Assembly (NCBI GenBank): GCA_905196835.1
Contig: CAJJWN010000002.1
Location: forward strand, 1 to 64,000
Direction: 5' to 3'
Length of the DNA stretch: 64,000 nucleotides
Source of the DNA: an uncultured Prevotella sp.
GTDB taxonomy: Bacteria > Bacteroidota > Bacteroidia > Bacteroidales > Bacteroidaceae
Shown here one piece after another: positions 9,081 through 17,920 of the stretch; position 1 is the stretch's first letter, and each line of letters begins with the position of its first letter. The notes under the pieces were generated by a model. It searched no databases and was not told the DNA's origin. It worked only from the letters and a program-made list of their open reading frames with translations. Both the position numbers and the translations under genes were made by a program.

Positions 9081-9368
9081 ATGAACAACAAAAGTTTTAT
9101 TTCCGAATTGTCCCAACGCTCTGGCTACACGTTGGACGATACTCAAAAGATGGTTAACACCATTATAGATTCTATGAATGAAGCTTTCCAAGGTGGCGAC
9201 GTTGTGGCAATTCCAAAATTCGGAACTTTTGAGGTGAAGAAGCGTTTGGAACGCATTGTTGTAAATCCTGGTACCAAACAGAGAATGCTTGTTCCTCCAA
9301 AACTTGTGCTCAATTTTAAGCCTATTGCGTCAATCAAAGAGAAATTAAAGAATGGAGGACAGGCTTGA
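9081..9368 (+). CDS. HU-family DNA-binding protein
   Basis: 95-aa HU/IHF-fold protein (FISELSQRSGYTLDDTQKMVNTIIDSMNEAF, then GDVVAIPKFGTFEVKKR and RIVVNPGTKQRMLVPPK). The beta-arm sequence NPGTKQRM differs from the NPxTGE of normal HU, as in divergent Bacteroidetes paralogues. Its TGA stop overlaps the ATG of the next gene (TGATG), so both HU-fold proteins are made together. Confidence 0.9.
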   Translation: MNNKSFISELSQRSGYTLDDTQKMVNTIIDSMNEAFQGGDVVAIPKFGTFEVKKRLERIVVNPGTKQRMLVPPKLVLNFKPIASIKEKLKNGGQA

Positions 9369-10582
9369 TGGCAAGAATTTCAATTCAAGATATGGCAAAA
9401 GCCATCATTGCCAAGCACGGTTTGGCACAGCGTGATGCGGAGGATTTTGTCACCGCACTGTTCGACGTGATAAATGAAGGCTTAAACTCCGAGAAGGCCG
9501 TGAAGGTAAAAGGGCTTGGCACATTCAAGGTGATTGACGTGCGTGAACGTGAGAGCGTCAACGTAAACACTGGTGAGCGTGTTGTCATAGAAAGTCATGG
9601 TAAGATTACGTTTACGCCAGACCCAGTGATGCGTGACTTGGTTAATAAGCCGTTCGCACAATTTGAGACAGTAGTCTTGAATGACGGTGTGGATTTGGAA
9701 GAAATGGGTAGGATTCAAGACGATGTTGATGACAACACCGAAGCGGTTGATGATATTCCGGAAACAAAGGCTAATGAAGTAGATGTTCAAGCATCTGCAA
9801 CGGATGAAACGGCCATGACCCAAGAGCCGGTTGCACCTGAGGAAGATGAAGCTGAAGCCTGTGAGGCTGAAGCAACACCTCATGAGAGTGTAGATGATGA
9901 CGAGCTTGAAACTGATGCCGATATAACTGATGTGCATGATATAGAACAGCCTGAAAGTGTCAATGCTGCCAGTGTGGACACGGATATGCCTGTGAAAAGT
10001 GCAGAGGAAGAGAATGGCCACATTGATTATGAAGTTGAAGATAGCAGTTTTGTTGTCCGTCATAAAGCTTTTTTAACAGCAGTTTTAGTATTGCTTGTCG
10101 GTGTAGGTGCTTTTATCGGCGGATATTACTGGGGGCGCTATTCGGTTGAGCCGATGGTTGAGACAAAGACTGTATATATTACGAAAAAGCCGGCTATGAC
10201 CGTTGAAAAAGCCGACACCGTACATCATAAGGATACTGTTGCGGTGGAAAAGGCGGCAAGCTTGGGTGCGGACACAGTGAAACAAGTCAAGGCAAATATT
10301 GGTGTAGACAAGGATTTTGTAACGCCGTCGGCAGAAGTAAGTAATTCTCCTGAATACAAAAACGCTATGGCCATAATGAATACAGGTGCGTACCGTATAG
10401 TGGGAACGGCACAAACCGTTACGGTAAAGCATGGAGAAACATTGAAGGGAATATCGAAGTTCTATCTTGGCGACGGTATGGAATGTTATATTCAGGTACA
10501 TAACGGTATCGTAAATGTTAAGGAGGGTATGAAGTTGAAGATACCAAAGCTTGAAAACAAACTGAAAAGAAAATCGCGCTAA
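9368..10582 (+). CDS. HU domain - acidic linker - membrane helix - LysM chimera
   Basis: About 404 aa. Residues 1-92 are a second HU fold (IQDMAKAIIAKHGLAQRDAEDFVTALFD; GLGTFKVIDVRERESVNVNTGERV). Residues about 100-225 are a very acidic linker. A transmembrane helix lies near 235-256 (FLTAVLVLLVGVGAFIGGYY), and residues about 350-396 are a LysM-like domain (VTVKHGETLKGISKFYLG ... IQVHNGI ... GMKLKIPKL). The layout puts the HU domain in the cytoplasm and LysM in the periplasm, suggesting a link between nucleoid and cell wall; that role is inference. The ATG overlaps the upstream HU stop; a TTG one codon earlier is the alternative. Confidence 0.88.
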   Translation: MARISIQDMAKAIIAKHGLAQRDAEDFVTALFDVINEGLNSEKAVKVKGLGTFKVIDVRERESVNVNTGERVVIESHGKITFTPDPVMRDLVNKPFAQFETVVLNDGVDLEEMGRIQDDVDDNTEAVDDIPETKANEVDVQASATDETAMTQEPVAPEEDEAEACEAEATPHESVDDDELETDADITDVHDIEQPESVNAASVDTDMPVKSAEEENGHIDYEVEDSSFVVRHKAFLTAVLVLLVGVGAFIGGYYWGRYSVEPMVETKTVYITKKPAMTVEKADTVHHKDTVAVEKAASLGADTVKQVKANIGVDKDFVTPSAEVSNSPEYKNAMAIMNTGAYRIVGTAQTVTVKHGETLKGISKFYLGDGMECYIQVHNGIVNVKEGMKLKIPKLENKLKRKSR

Positions 10583-10600
10583 AAAGCAACAGGCATTTGT

Positions 10601-10679
10601 ATGGACCGCCTTTGGCACATGTAAGCGCCGTCCAAACACATAGTTTGAGCCGTCCAAACATCATGTTTGGACGGCTTTT
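10601..10679. repeat. 22-bp-pitch palindrome array 2a (4 units)
   Basis: Centres at 10607, 10629, 10651 and 10673. The last three units have the flank variant GCCGTCCAAAC / GTTTGGACGGC. Units at 10651 and 10673 pair into a 13-bp hairpin (10648-10676, loop TCA) followed by six T, so this end also serves as a terminator for the HU genes. The next good unit (10761) lies exactly four pitches further on. Confidence 0.82.
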
Positions 10680-10681
10680 TT
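10648..10681 (+). terminator. terminator of the HU / HU-LysM operon
   Basis: Stem AGCCGTCCAAACA / TGTTTGGACGGCT, 3-base loop, then a T run. Built from two units of the palindrome array. Confidence 0.8.
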
Positions 10682-10753
10682 GCCGCCAGATATGCGTAGC
10701 TCCTTAATGTGCTGAAAATCAAAGGGTTGCCAATATGTTATATATGATGCTCT

Positions 10754-10812
10754 CAAATGCCGTATTTAGCATTGTCAAAGGCCACCTTTGACAATGCTAA
10801 ATACGGCATTTG
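10754..10812. repeat. 22-bp-pitch array 2b forming a perfect 28-bp inverted repeat
   Basis: Three palindrome units centred at 10761, 10783 and 10805 (outer units AAATGCCGTATTT and AAATACGGCATTT, middle unit AAAGGCCACCTTT). Here the spacers are complementary as well, so 10754-10781 and 10785-10812 are perfect reverse complements around a 3-base loop. A weaker half unit (GGACGAT) lies one pitch on, at 10827. The remaining sequence to rnpB holds only its promoter. Confidence 0.88.
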
Positions 10813-10894
10813 AAACTTGCAGGGACGATATGATACATAAACATGCAATGTGAAGCGGTAATATGGGATAAAACACCGTTTAATCAGTCTTAAT

Positions 10895-10926
10895 TTTGTA
10901 TTTCTCTCATTTTTGCGTTATCTTTG
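10895..10926 (+). promoter_or_regulatory. rnpB promoter
   Basis: TTTG at 10895-10898, a 20-bp spacer and TATCTTTG at 10919-10926. This places transcription start near 10933, just before the P1 helix of RNase P RNA. Confidence 0.82.
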
Positions 10927-10936
10927 CATTCAGAAT

Positions 10937-11311
10937 ACAGTGTTCCGGTCTGCCGCTGGCATTAGTTGTAATGCGAGAGGAAAGTCCGGGCAGCATAGGA
11001 CGCTCCACTTCTGAAAATGGAAGCTGTCGGTGACGGCAGGATGATGCAGAAGAAAACAACCGCCTGCGCATGTCGTGGGTAAGGGTGAGAAGGCGGTGTA
11101 AGAGACCACCAGCTGGCAGGCGACTGCCAGGCTGTGCTATCTGGAGGCTGCAAGTTCGCGTAAACCGTCGTCTGAGGGTTGTCCGCCCGATTATTAAACG
11201 ATGGAGGGTGGAACGCTTGAGCCGCAGAGTGATTTGCGGCGTAGATAAATGGCAGGCGCCGCTTGGCCTCAAGGTCAAGGCGGAACAGAACCCGGCTTAC
11301 AGGGGCACTGT
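10937..11311 (+). ncRNA. rnpB: RNase P RNA (class A)
   Basis: Catalytic RNA that matures tRNA 5' ends. The universal GAGGAAAGTCCGGGC core is at about 10975-10990 and its partner ACAGAACCCGGCTTACAG near the 3' end. The 5' ACAGTGTTCC (10937-10946) pairs with 3' GGGGCACTGT (11302-11311) to form P1, which sets the ends. About 375 nt, normal for the group. Exact ends are inferred from pairing. Confidence 0.93.
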
Positions 11312-11399
11312 ATTCCTTTTTTTGTTTATATCGGTGGACTTAAAAGAGATTGGAAATCTTGAAGTGAACCGCCTGAACAACCTTATGACCGTAAGACGT

Positions 11400-12719
11400 A
11401 TGAAAAAACAGATAACGCGGATAATTAAATTCATGACCGTAGGCATTTGGCATGTAAAGCGTCAGGACGTTTCGCCGTGGCTGTATTTTCTATACGGCGT
11501 GGTGAAGAAGCTGCTTCTTGCTATCGAGCGCGCCACGACAAAGAGGATGATTGATGCCGCATCGGCCCTTACTTATTCCACTTTGCTTGCCATAGTGCCG
11601 ATAATGGCTGTGGTTTTCGCCATAGCCCGTGGTTTCGGTTACAATAAGTATATCGAGGAATGGTTCCGTGACGCGTTGGCAAGCCAGCCGCAGGCGGCGG
11701 AGGTTATAGTCGGTTTCGTAAACTCATATCTTGTCCACACGAAAAGCGGCATATTCCTTGGCGTCGGACTTATATTCATGCTATGGACGGTCATAATGCT
11801 TATAAACAACATCGAGCAGACATTTAATTACATATGGCAGGTAAAGAAGCCGCGCAGCCTGTTCCGCACCATAACCGACTATATGGCGATGTTCCTTCTT
11901 GTGCCGATAATAATAGTGATAACGTCGGGTATTTCCATATTTGTGGCAACGGTGTCCGACAGCATCGAGGGCTATGCGTTGCTGGCGCCGGTAATGCGTT
12001 TCATCATAGCCTTGATGCCTTACATCTTCATGTCGGCCGTGTTCATAGCCTTGTATCTGTTCATGCCTAACACGAAGGTAAAACTTGGCTGCGCAATTGT
12101 TCCAGGCATTCTTGCCGGCGTGGCCATGCAGGGGCTTCAGCTTGTTTACATCTACTCGCAGATATGGGTGAGCAGTTACAACGCCATTTACGGCTCGTTT
12201 GCCGCCCTGCCGCTGTTCATGCTTTGGGTGCAAATATCTTGGACGATATGCCTGTTCGGCGCAGAGCTTTGTTATACGAGTCAAAATCTTGAAGACTTTG
12301 CTTTCCGAGCCAAGACCGAAGACATTTGCCACCGTTACCGGCTTATGTTGAGCGTAATGTTGGCAAGCCTGATATGCAAGCGTTTTGACGAGGGTGGCAG
12401 GCCTTATACTGCGTTGGAGCTAAAATTGAAGACCGGAATACCCGTAAGAATTGTCAATGATTTGCTATACGAATTGACACGAGTGCATATAATAATAGAA
12501 GTTACGAGCGATGAGAAAGGCGAGGAAAGCATGTATCAGCCGGCCGAATCTACGGAAAGGTTGAGTGTGGGGATGCTGATAGACAGGATTGAGTCGCAAG
12601 GGAAATGGTCGATAGAGCTTGACATGCACATGCTCGCCACAGATAATTGGAAGCATGTGATAAGGTCGCGTTCCGAATACCTGGACAGCCAACGGGAAAT
12701 ATTGCTTAAAGATATGTGA
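11400..12719 (+). CDS. YihY/virulence factor BrkB family membrane protein
   Basis: About 439-aa inner-membrane protein of the family once misannotated as RNase BN. Hallmarks are DAASALTYSTLLAIVPIMAVVFAIARGFG, INNIEQTFNYIWQVKKPRSL, YNAIYGSFAALPLFMLWVQISWTICLFGAELCY and about six membrane helices; the C-terminal 120 residues form a cytoplasmic winged-helix-like region (TALELKLKTGIPVRIVNDLLYEL). The reading frame stays open back into rnpB, so an upstream start (11070) is rejected; ATG 11400 or 11385 is likely. Transport substrate unknown. Confidence 0.88.
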   Translation: MKKQITRIIKFMTVGIWHVKRQDVSPWLYFLYGVVKKLLLAIERATTKRMIDAASALTYSTLLAIVPIMAVVFAIARGFGYNKYIEEWFRDALASQPQAAEVIVGFVNSYLVHTKSGIFLGVGLIFMLWTVIMLINNIEQTFNYIWQVKKPRSLFRTITDYMAMFLLVPIIIVITSGISIFVATVSDSIEGYALLAPVMRFIIALMPYIFMSAVFIALYLFMPNTKVKLGCAIVPGILAGVAMQGLQLVYIYSQIWVSSYNAIYGSFAALPLFMLWVQISWTICLFGAELCYTSQNLEDFAFRAKTEDICHRYRLMLSVMLASLICKRFDEGGRPYTALELKLKTGIPVRIVNDLLYELTRVHIIIEVTSDEKGEESMYQPAESTERLSVGMLIDRIESQGKWSIELDMHMLATDNWKHVIRSRSEYLDSQREILLKDM

Positions 12720-12796
12720 TGCGTTTTTACAGCCAAAATAGTTATGATATGGGACTGTTCACCTACGGACTACTGCCGGCAACGCTGTTTTTCAGG

Positions 12797-13198
12797 TCAT
12801 TTTACAACGTAGTCTGATACGGCTTGTATATACCGTTCGGCATCGCCATCGTACATTTTGTTCAGTCTCCTTTTGTCAATGGCTTTTGCTATTGCAAAAT
12901 AAAGCATTGTGAAAATGACGCCGAGCAATACTCCAATAAGCAGTATCTTTACTCCCTCACCGAAGCCTGACAGTATTATTACAGGCATTACAAGTATGAT
13001 GCCGGGTATTACAAGGTTTCTGCTGCGTTCCTCTCCACGGTCGAGTATGCGTTGCTTGTCGTACACATAGTCTTTCACTTCGTTCTCAGTAGTACCGAAA
13101 TCTTCCGGACGCGGAAAATCATCACAGGCTTTATAGCTGTCTATCTTTTCGGTTATCGAGTGTTCCCAGTCTGTATATCGCATCTTTTCCATACGCAT
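12797..13198 (-). CDS. hypothetical protein with two membrane helices
   Basis: 133 aa. The N-terminal 60 residues are charged and helical (DWEHSITEKIDSYKACDDFPRPEDFG), then two adjacent hydrophobic segments (NLVIPGIILVMPVIILSG and ILLIGVLLGVIFTMLYFAIA) and a short charged tail. Not recognised. Single minus-strand gene between YihY and the YkvA-like gene. Confidence 0.6.
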   Translation of the reverse strand: MRMEKMRYTDWEHSITEKIDSYKACDDFPRPEDFGTTENEVKDYVYDKQRILDRGEERSRNLVIPGIILVMPVIILSGFGEGVKILLIGVLLGVIFTMLYFAIAKAIDKRRLNKMYDGDAERYIQAVSDYVVK

Positions 13199-13246
13199 TC
13201 AAAATTTCCCCAAAGGTATAACAACTATTGCTAAACACAAAATAAA

Positions 13247-13278
13247 TTTGGAGGGAATGAAAATAATTACTACTTTTG
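13247..13278 (+). promoter_or_regulatory. promoter for the YkvA-like gene
   Basis: TTTG at 13247-13250, a 20-bp spacer and TACTTTTG at 13271-13278, 40 bp before the chosen start. Confidence 0.75.
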
Positions 13279-13317
13279 TGCCAAATTAAGTTGCACTATT
13301 TAAAAGTTTGTGAGGAT

Positions 13318-13707
13318 ATGAATTTACCAGATTTTATGTCATATTCCAATAAATTCACGGCAAGTGATTTTATTGAAAAAATCTCAAGAATAGCCAAGAG
13401 GGCGGGGGCGAAGTTGGTATATGCCGCATTGATACTTTATTATACGTTGCAGAGCGACAAGATTTCCGTAAAAGACAAAGCCATCATCATCGGCGCGTTA
13501 GGTTATCTGATAAGTCCTTTGGATGTCATTCCGGATGCTATCCCCATAGCCGGATTGGGCGATGATTTGGCAGTGCTGGTGTACGTACTTAACAAAGTGT
13601 GGGGCAATGTGTCTGAAGAAATAAAAGACAAGGCAAAATCCAAACTCGGCAAATGGTTTGACGAAGATGAGATAGCCGAGATAAACACGCTGTTTGACAA
13701 GGAATAA
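13318..13707 (+). CDS. YkvA-family (DUF1232) membrane protein
   Basis: 129 aa from ATG 13318. The DUF1232 core is evident: VYAALILYYTLQSDKISVKDKAIIIGALGYLISPLDVIPDAIPIAGLGDDLAVLVY. The ALGYLISPxDxIPDxIPxxGxxDD motif is diagnostic. The role of the family is unknown. I prefer ATG 13318 over an in-frame TTG at 13276, which lies within the promoter. Confidence 0.9.
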   Translation: MNLPDFMSYSNKFTASDFIEKISRIAKRAGAKLVYAALILYYTLQSDKISVKDKAIIIGALGYLISPLDVIPDAIPIAGLGDDLAVLVYVLNKVWGNVSEEIKDKAKSKLGKWFDEDEIAEINTLFDKE

Positions 13708-13718
13708 ACACATACGTT

Positions 13719-14066
13719 ATGGTTATAGATTTTGACAATATAAAAGAGGAAAACATAATGAATTTCAAGGGTGGGCATGGCGAATTGCTCACCCGTAACT
13801 ATGTTGACGGCAAGTGCAAGATAATGATGAGTTGCCTGCGTCCGGGAGCGTCAAGCGGACTCCATAGGCATGACGGCAATTCTGAAATAGTTTATGTTGT
13901 CAGCGGAACAGCCACATTCCATTATGACGGTAAAGTGGAGACCGTTGCAGAGGGACAGGTGCATTATTGCCCTGAAGGCCATTCGCATTATATGGAAAAC
14001 AACACAAACGTAGATTTGCAATATTTGGCAATTGTGCCTGAACATCATATCCAATCAGAATTGTAA
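13719..14066 (+). CDS. cupin-domain protein
   Basis: 115-aa single-domain cupin. Motif 1 is GLHRHDGNSEIVYVVSG (metal ligands His, His, Glu), motif 2 is CPEGHSHYMENNTN. Compact cupins of this type bind a metal and act as small isomerases, dioxygenases or sensors; the substrate is not known. A second possible ATG is at 13758. It sits 11 bp after the YkvA-like gene. Confidence 0.85.
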   Translation: MVIDFDNIKEENIMNFKGGHGELLTRNYVDGKCKIMMSCLRPGASSGLHRHDGNSEIVYVVSGTATFHYDGKVETVAEGQVHYCPEGHSHYMENNTNVDLQYLAIVPEHHIQSEL

Positions 14067-14075
14067 AGATATATC

Positions 14076-14975
14076 ATGTTAAATAGGGATAATCGTAAAC
14101 CAAACGCAGATTATTTATATTTTACAGTAACAGAGGAAAAGCCGCTGCTTGAGTTCCTGCTCGCAAACGTCAATAATGAGAGCCGCACAAAAATAAAAGC
14201 CACGCTGCGTGGACGTGGCATCAAGGTTGACGGAAAAACCGTTACTCAATTTGACTTTCCACTGCAACCGGGCATGAAGGTGGCTGTGAGCAAGCGGAAA
14301 CGTGATGAATTGTTGCTTAAAAGCCGTTATGTCAAGCTTGTATATGAAGACAGGTATCTCGTTGTCGTGGAGAAGAACATAGGCATACTATCGATGGCGG
14401 CCGGGCATAGTTCGCTTAATGTAAAATCCGTGCTTGACGATTATTTTCGCAAAAGCCGTCAGCGTTGTACGGCTCATGTGGTGCATAGGCTTGACCGTGA
14501 CACAAGCGGACTCATGGTTTATGCCAAGGATATGGAGACAGAACAGATATTGGAGCACAATTGGCACGACATCGTTTACGACCGCCGTTATGTTGCCGTT
14601 GTCAGTGGTGAGGTAGAGGACGAAGGAGGAACGATAGCCAACTGGTTGAAAGACAACAAAGCGTATATTACATATTCGTCGCCGGTTGATAATGGAGGCA
14701 AATATGCTGTGACACATTTTCATACACTGGCACGTACCACGGAACACAGCCTTGTGGAATACCGTTTGGAGACCGGACGTAAGAACCAGATACGCGTACA
14801 TTCAGCCGACATGGGGCATCCTGTATGTGGTGACATTAAATATGGGAATGGAGATGACCCTCTTCACCGTCTGTGCCTGCACGCTTATGTGCTGTGTTTT
14901 TACCATCCAGTCACGAGGGAACGTATGGAATTTGAAACTCCAATACCGCCAGCTTTCAAAAGTTTGTTCAAGTAA
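14076..14975 (+). CDS. RluA-family pseudouridine synthase
   Basis: 299 aa. An N-terminal S4-like RNA-binding region (EFLLANVNNESRTKIKATLRGRGIKVDGK) is followed by the synthase domain with the catalytic block HRLDRDTSGLMVYAKD (nucleophilic Asp) and RKNQIRVHSADMGHPVCGDIKYG. Modifies uridines in rRNA or tRNA; the exact target is not assigned. Follows the cupin gene by 9 bp. Confidence 0.93.
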   Translation: MLNRDNRKPNADYLYFTVTEEKPLLEFLLANVNNESRTKIKATLRGRGIKVDGKTVTQFDFPLQPGMKVAVSKRKRDELLLKSRYVKLVYEDRYLVVVEKNIGILSMAAGHSSLNVKSVLDDYFRKSRQRCTAHVVHRLDRDTSGLMVYAKDMETEQILEHNWHDIVYDRRYVAVVSGEVEDEGGTIANWLKDNKAYITYSSPVDNGGKYAVTHFHTLARTTEHSLVEYRLETGRKNQIRVHSADMGHPVCGDIKYGNGDDPLHRLCLHAYVLCFYHPVTRERMEFETPIPPAFKSLFK

Positions 14976-14994
14976 GGATAAGATTGTTGTATAA

Positions 14995-15147
14995 ATGGAA
15001 AATTTTGCATATTACATTTTCTGCATTATTGCTGCCATTGTGGCGATAATTGTATTGAAGAAAGTTGCCGGCTGTCTGATGAAGTCACTGTTCTTTGCGG
15101 TGATAATCGCGGCTCTTGTTGCTTTGTATTTTTGGTATTTCAAATAA
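14995..15147 (+). CDS. 50-aa small membrane protein
   Basis: Opens with MENFAYYIFCIIAAIVAI and ends LVALYFWYFK; two hydrophobic segments separated by KKVAGCLMK make a helical hairpin. It lies 19 bp after the pseudouridine synthase and 26 bp before menF, inside an otherwise tightly packed run, which supports real translation. Not recognised. Confidence 0.65.
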   Translation: MENFAYYIFCIIAAIVAIIVLKKVAGCLMKSLFFAVIIAALVALYFWYFK

Positions 15148-15173
15148 GTATCATTGATATAAATAAGTCTGCG

Positions 15174-16253
15174 ATGAATGGTGCATTTGCCTTATACAGA
15201 TACCCTTATGCAAACGAATACACATTGATGAAACAGACAAGCGGCGAACCGCTTACATTGTCATCGTGTAAAGAACTTAATGGCAAGTCTGGTTTTATAT
15301 TTGCTCCGTTTCGTCATACTTTTGGGCTACCGTTTTTGCTCCTTAGTCCGAATATTGTGGAAAAACATGTTGTTGACGAGCTTGTAGATTTTGACGAAGT
15401 TCTTTTCCATAAACGGGACATCGACGGAGAACGCCATAAATATGAAAAAGTTTTCTCATGCTTCCATGATAAGCTTGAAATTGGAGAGTTCTCAAAAATT
15501 GTGCTTTCACGTTGTTCTGACGAAGAGGCAGTTTCACCGCTTGATATCGAAAAGCTTTTTATGCGAGCCTGTGTCCTTTATCCTCGCATGTTCATAGCTT
15601 TGGTGTCAATGCCGCAATGTGGAACATGGCTTATGGCTACTCCTGAAATATTATTGGAAAACAATAAAGACACATGGCATACCATGGCTCTTGCAGGAAC
15701 GATGCCCATTGATGAGTACAAGGACTCTGATATGCAATTGGCTGAACGAAAAGATGCTGGTGACATACATGAATGGAGTACGAAAAACATACGTGAGCAG
15801 GAATATGTTTCAATGTATATAAAAGAGTGTCTGTATGGTTATTCTTCAGCGATTAATGAAACCGGGCCTTATACAGCAAGGGCTGGATTAGTAAAACATC
15901 TGCGCAGTGATTTTTACTTCAAGATAAATGTTACGGATATTGGCAAACTTATCGAAAAGTTGCATCCTACGCCAGCAGTATGCGGTATTCCTAAATCTGA
16001 TGCTTATAATTTTATTTGTGAAAACGAAGCATACGACCGTAAGTATTACAGCGGTTTTGCCGGTCCGCTAAATATGTGTGAAGAAGGTACGCATCTTTAT
16101 GTAACATTGAGATGTATGCAGATTGACAAATGCAAATGCCGTCTTTATGCCGGTGGAGGCTTATTGGCTGATAGTGAAGTTTATGATGAATGGCTTGAGA
16201 CCGAAGCCAAAATGGATACGATGAGAAGATGTTTGTCAATAAAGAGAATGTAA
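15174..16253 (+). CDS. menF: isochorismate synthase
   Basis: First step of menaquinone synthesis: chorismate to isochorismate. 359 aa from ATG 15174 (an upstream TTG frame overlaps the preceding small gene and is rejected). The chorismate-binding fold shows FSKIVLSR, LMATPEILLE, LAGTMP, VKHLRSDFYFKI and the isochorismate-synthase type LHPTPAVCGIPK and SGFAGPL. The menD start overlaps its end by 25 bp. It heads menFDBCE. Confidence 0.92.
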   Translation: MNGAFALYRYPYANEYTLMKQTSGEPLTLSSCKELNGKSGFIFAPFRHTFGLPFLLLSPNIVEKHVVDELVDFDEVLFHKRDIDGERHKYEKVFSCFHDKLEIGEFSKIVLSRCSDEEAVSPLDIEKLFMRACVLYPRMFIALVSMPQCGTWLMATPEILLENNKDTWHTMALAGTMPIDEYKDSDMQLAERKDAGDIHEWSTKNIREQEYVSMYIKECLYGYSSAINETGPYTARAGLVKHLRSDFYFKINVTDIGKLIEKLHPTPAVCGIPKSDAYNFICENEAYDRKYYSGFAGPLNMCEEGTHLYVTLRCMQIDKCKCRLYAGGGLLADSEVYDEWLETEAKMDTMRRCLSIKRM

Positions 16254-17920
16254 ACATATTGACATCATTGCTCATAGAGCATGGTGTAAAGCGTGCGGTT
16301 GTATGTCCGGGGTCAAGGAATGCTCCTATCGTTCACAATCTTAATGAATGCGGTAGCATAGAGTGTTACCCTGTGACAGACGAACGCAGCGCAGGCTTTT
16401 ATGCTTTGGGCATGTCACTTGCTGACGATACGCCCGTGGTTGTCTGTGTTACATCAGGCACTGCTTTGCTAAATCTTGCACCGGCAGTGGCCGAAGCTAC
16501 TTACCAGCATCATGGCCTGATTGTTATTTCCTCAGACCGTCCGGCAGCTTGGATTGGTCAACTTGACGGCCAAACCCTGCATCAGCCTGATGCGTTTGGC
16601 TGTTTTGTCTGCAAAAGTGTCAATCTTCCAGAACCTCATGACGAAATTGAACGTTGGCATTGCAAACGCCTTGCCAATAAGGCGTTAATGGCTGTTACGG
16701 TAGACGGACGGATGTCTGTGCATATCAATGTTCCAATAAGCGAGCCTTTATTTGAATTTAATGTTTCGAAACTGCCTATTGTGTCCAAGGTCCACAACAT
16801 AAAACCTGTACTTGATGCACGAGCTTTTAAGTGTTGCGTATTGTCACGCATGATTGAAGCTAAACGTCCGATGCTTGTTGTAGGCCAGATAAATAGTTGT
16901 CATGACAGAATAGAGGAAGCATTGGAAACTATTGGGAAACATGTTACGGTGTTGTCTGAACCATTGTCAGGTGGAACGCAACGATTATCCGATTTGGCAA
17001 TTGCAAGCATTGACAATGACAATGTAGCCGATTATTCTCCTGACTTTTTGCTTTATGTCGGTGATACAGTTGTCAGCAAAAGGTTGAAGCGGTTTCTTAG
17101 GGATGCTAATATCGCAGAAGCGTGGGGCGTGTCAAGCGATGGAGAGGTTCACGATACGTTTATGTGCCAGACCGGCGTTGTAAAATGTAGTCCCGTAGAG
17201 GCGCTATTGGCTTTTTCGTCTTATTTGGAAGAGATTGAAGATGTTAACACCCGATTAGGAAGCGACTATGCGAAGAAGTGGAACAAACTTATGGATAAAG
17301 TCTGTGAGCAGGCATGGTGTTATGAGCCGCGTTATTCACAGATGGCAGCTGTAAGGGAGTTTGAGCTTTCTCTCGGCGATATGGATTACGATTGGAAAGT
17401 GCATTATGCCAACAGCAATGCAATAAGGCTGGCCTGCATTTACGCTTCGCATCATGTTTGGTGCAACCGAGGGGTAAACGGCATTGAAGGCAGCCTTTCT
17501 ACGGCTGCCGGATTTTCTGTTGCCATCAGACAGGCGGTAGTATTTTGCGTAATTGGAGATTTGAGCTTTTTCTATGACCAAAACGCATTGTGGAATACAA
17601 ACCTACAAGGGAACTTGCGCATAATATTGCTGAACAACAGCTGTGGCGGAATATTCTACAGCCTTAAAGGATTGCGTGATAGTGCCGCTTTCGACGAATT
17701 GGTTACGGCGCATCACACCTCTGACGCCAAAGGAATATGCACGCAGAACGACATTGGTTATCTTTCTGCCAGAAACATGGAAGAATTACGTTTGGGATTG
17801 GCTACGCTTATGACAACGGCATCAAAGCGGCCGATGTTATTGGAAGTGTTTACTGACGCAGAAGAAGACAAGCGCGTGATAAGTGATTTTATGAAATATA
17901 TTGGAAATGAAGGAAAATAG
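16229..17920 (+). CDS. menD: SEPHCHC synthase MenD
   Basis: Thiamine-diphosphate enzyme joining isochorismate and 2-oxoglutarate. 563 aa, normal length. N-terminal pyrimidine-binding domain has [13 protein letters not shown] and [14 protein letters not shown]; the C-terminal PP domain has [34 protein letters not shown] and [12 protein letters not shown]. Reading frame overlaps both neighbours, so translation is coupled. Confidence 0.95.
   Translation: MFVNKENVNILTSLLIEHGVKRAVVCPGSRNAPIVHNLNECGSIECYPVTDERSAGFYALGMSLADDTPVVVCVTSGTALLNLAPAVAEATYQHHGLIVISSDRPAAWIGQLDGQTLHQPDAFGCFVCKSVNLPEPHDEIERWHCKRLANKALMAVTVDGRMSVHINVPISEPLFEFNVSKLPIVSKVHNIKPVLDARAFKCCVLSRMIEAKRPMLVVGQINSCHDRIEEALETIGKHVTVLSEPLSGGTQRLSDLAIASIDNDNVADYSPDFLLYVGDTVVSKRLKRFLRDANIAEAWGVSSDGEVHDTFMCQTGVVKCSPVEALLAFSSYLEEIEDVNTRLGSDYAKKWNKLMDKVCEQAWCYEPRYSQMAAVREFELSLGDMDYDWKVHYANSNAIRLACIYASHHVWCNRGVNGIEGSLSTAAGFSVAIRQAVVFCVIGDLSFFYDQNALWNTNLQGNLRIILLNNSCGGIFYSLKGLRDSAAFDELVTAHHTSDAKGICTQNDIGYLSARNMEELRLGLATLMTTASKRPMLLEVFTDAEEDKRVISDFMKYIGNEGK

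Noticed and set aside
11070..11399. N-terminal extension of the YihY gene into rnpB
   Set aside because: The first 110 codons are translated RNase P RNA, Arg/Val-rich and unlike the family; normal YihY sequence starts near 11400.
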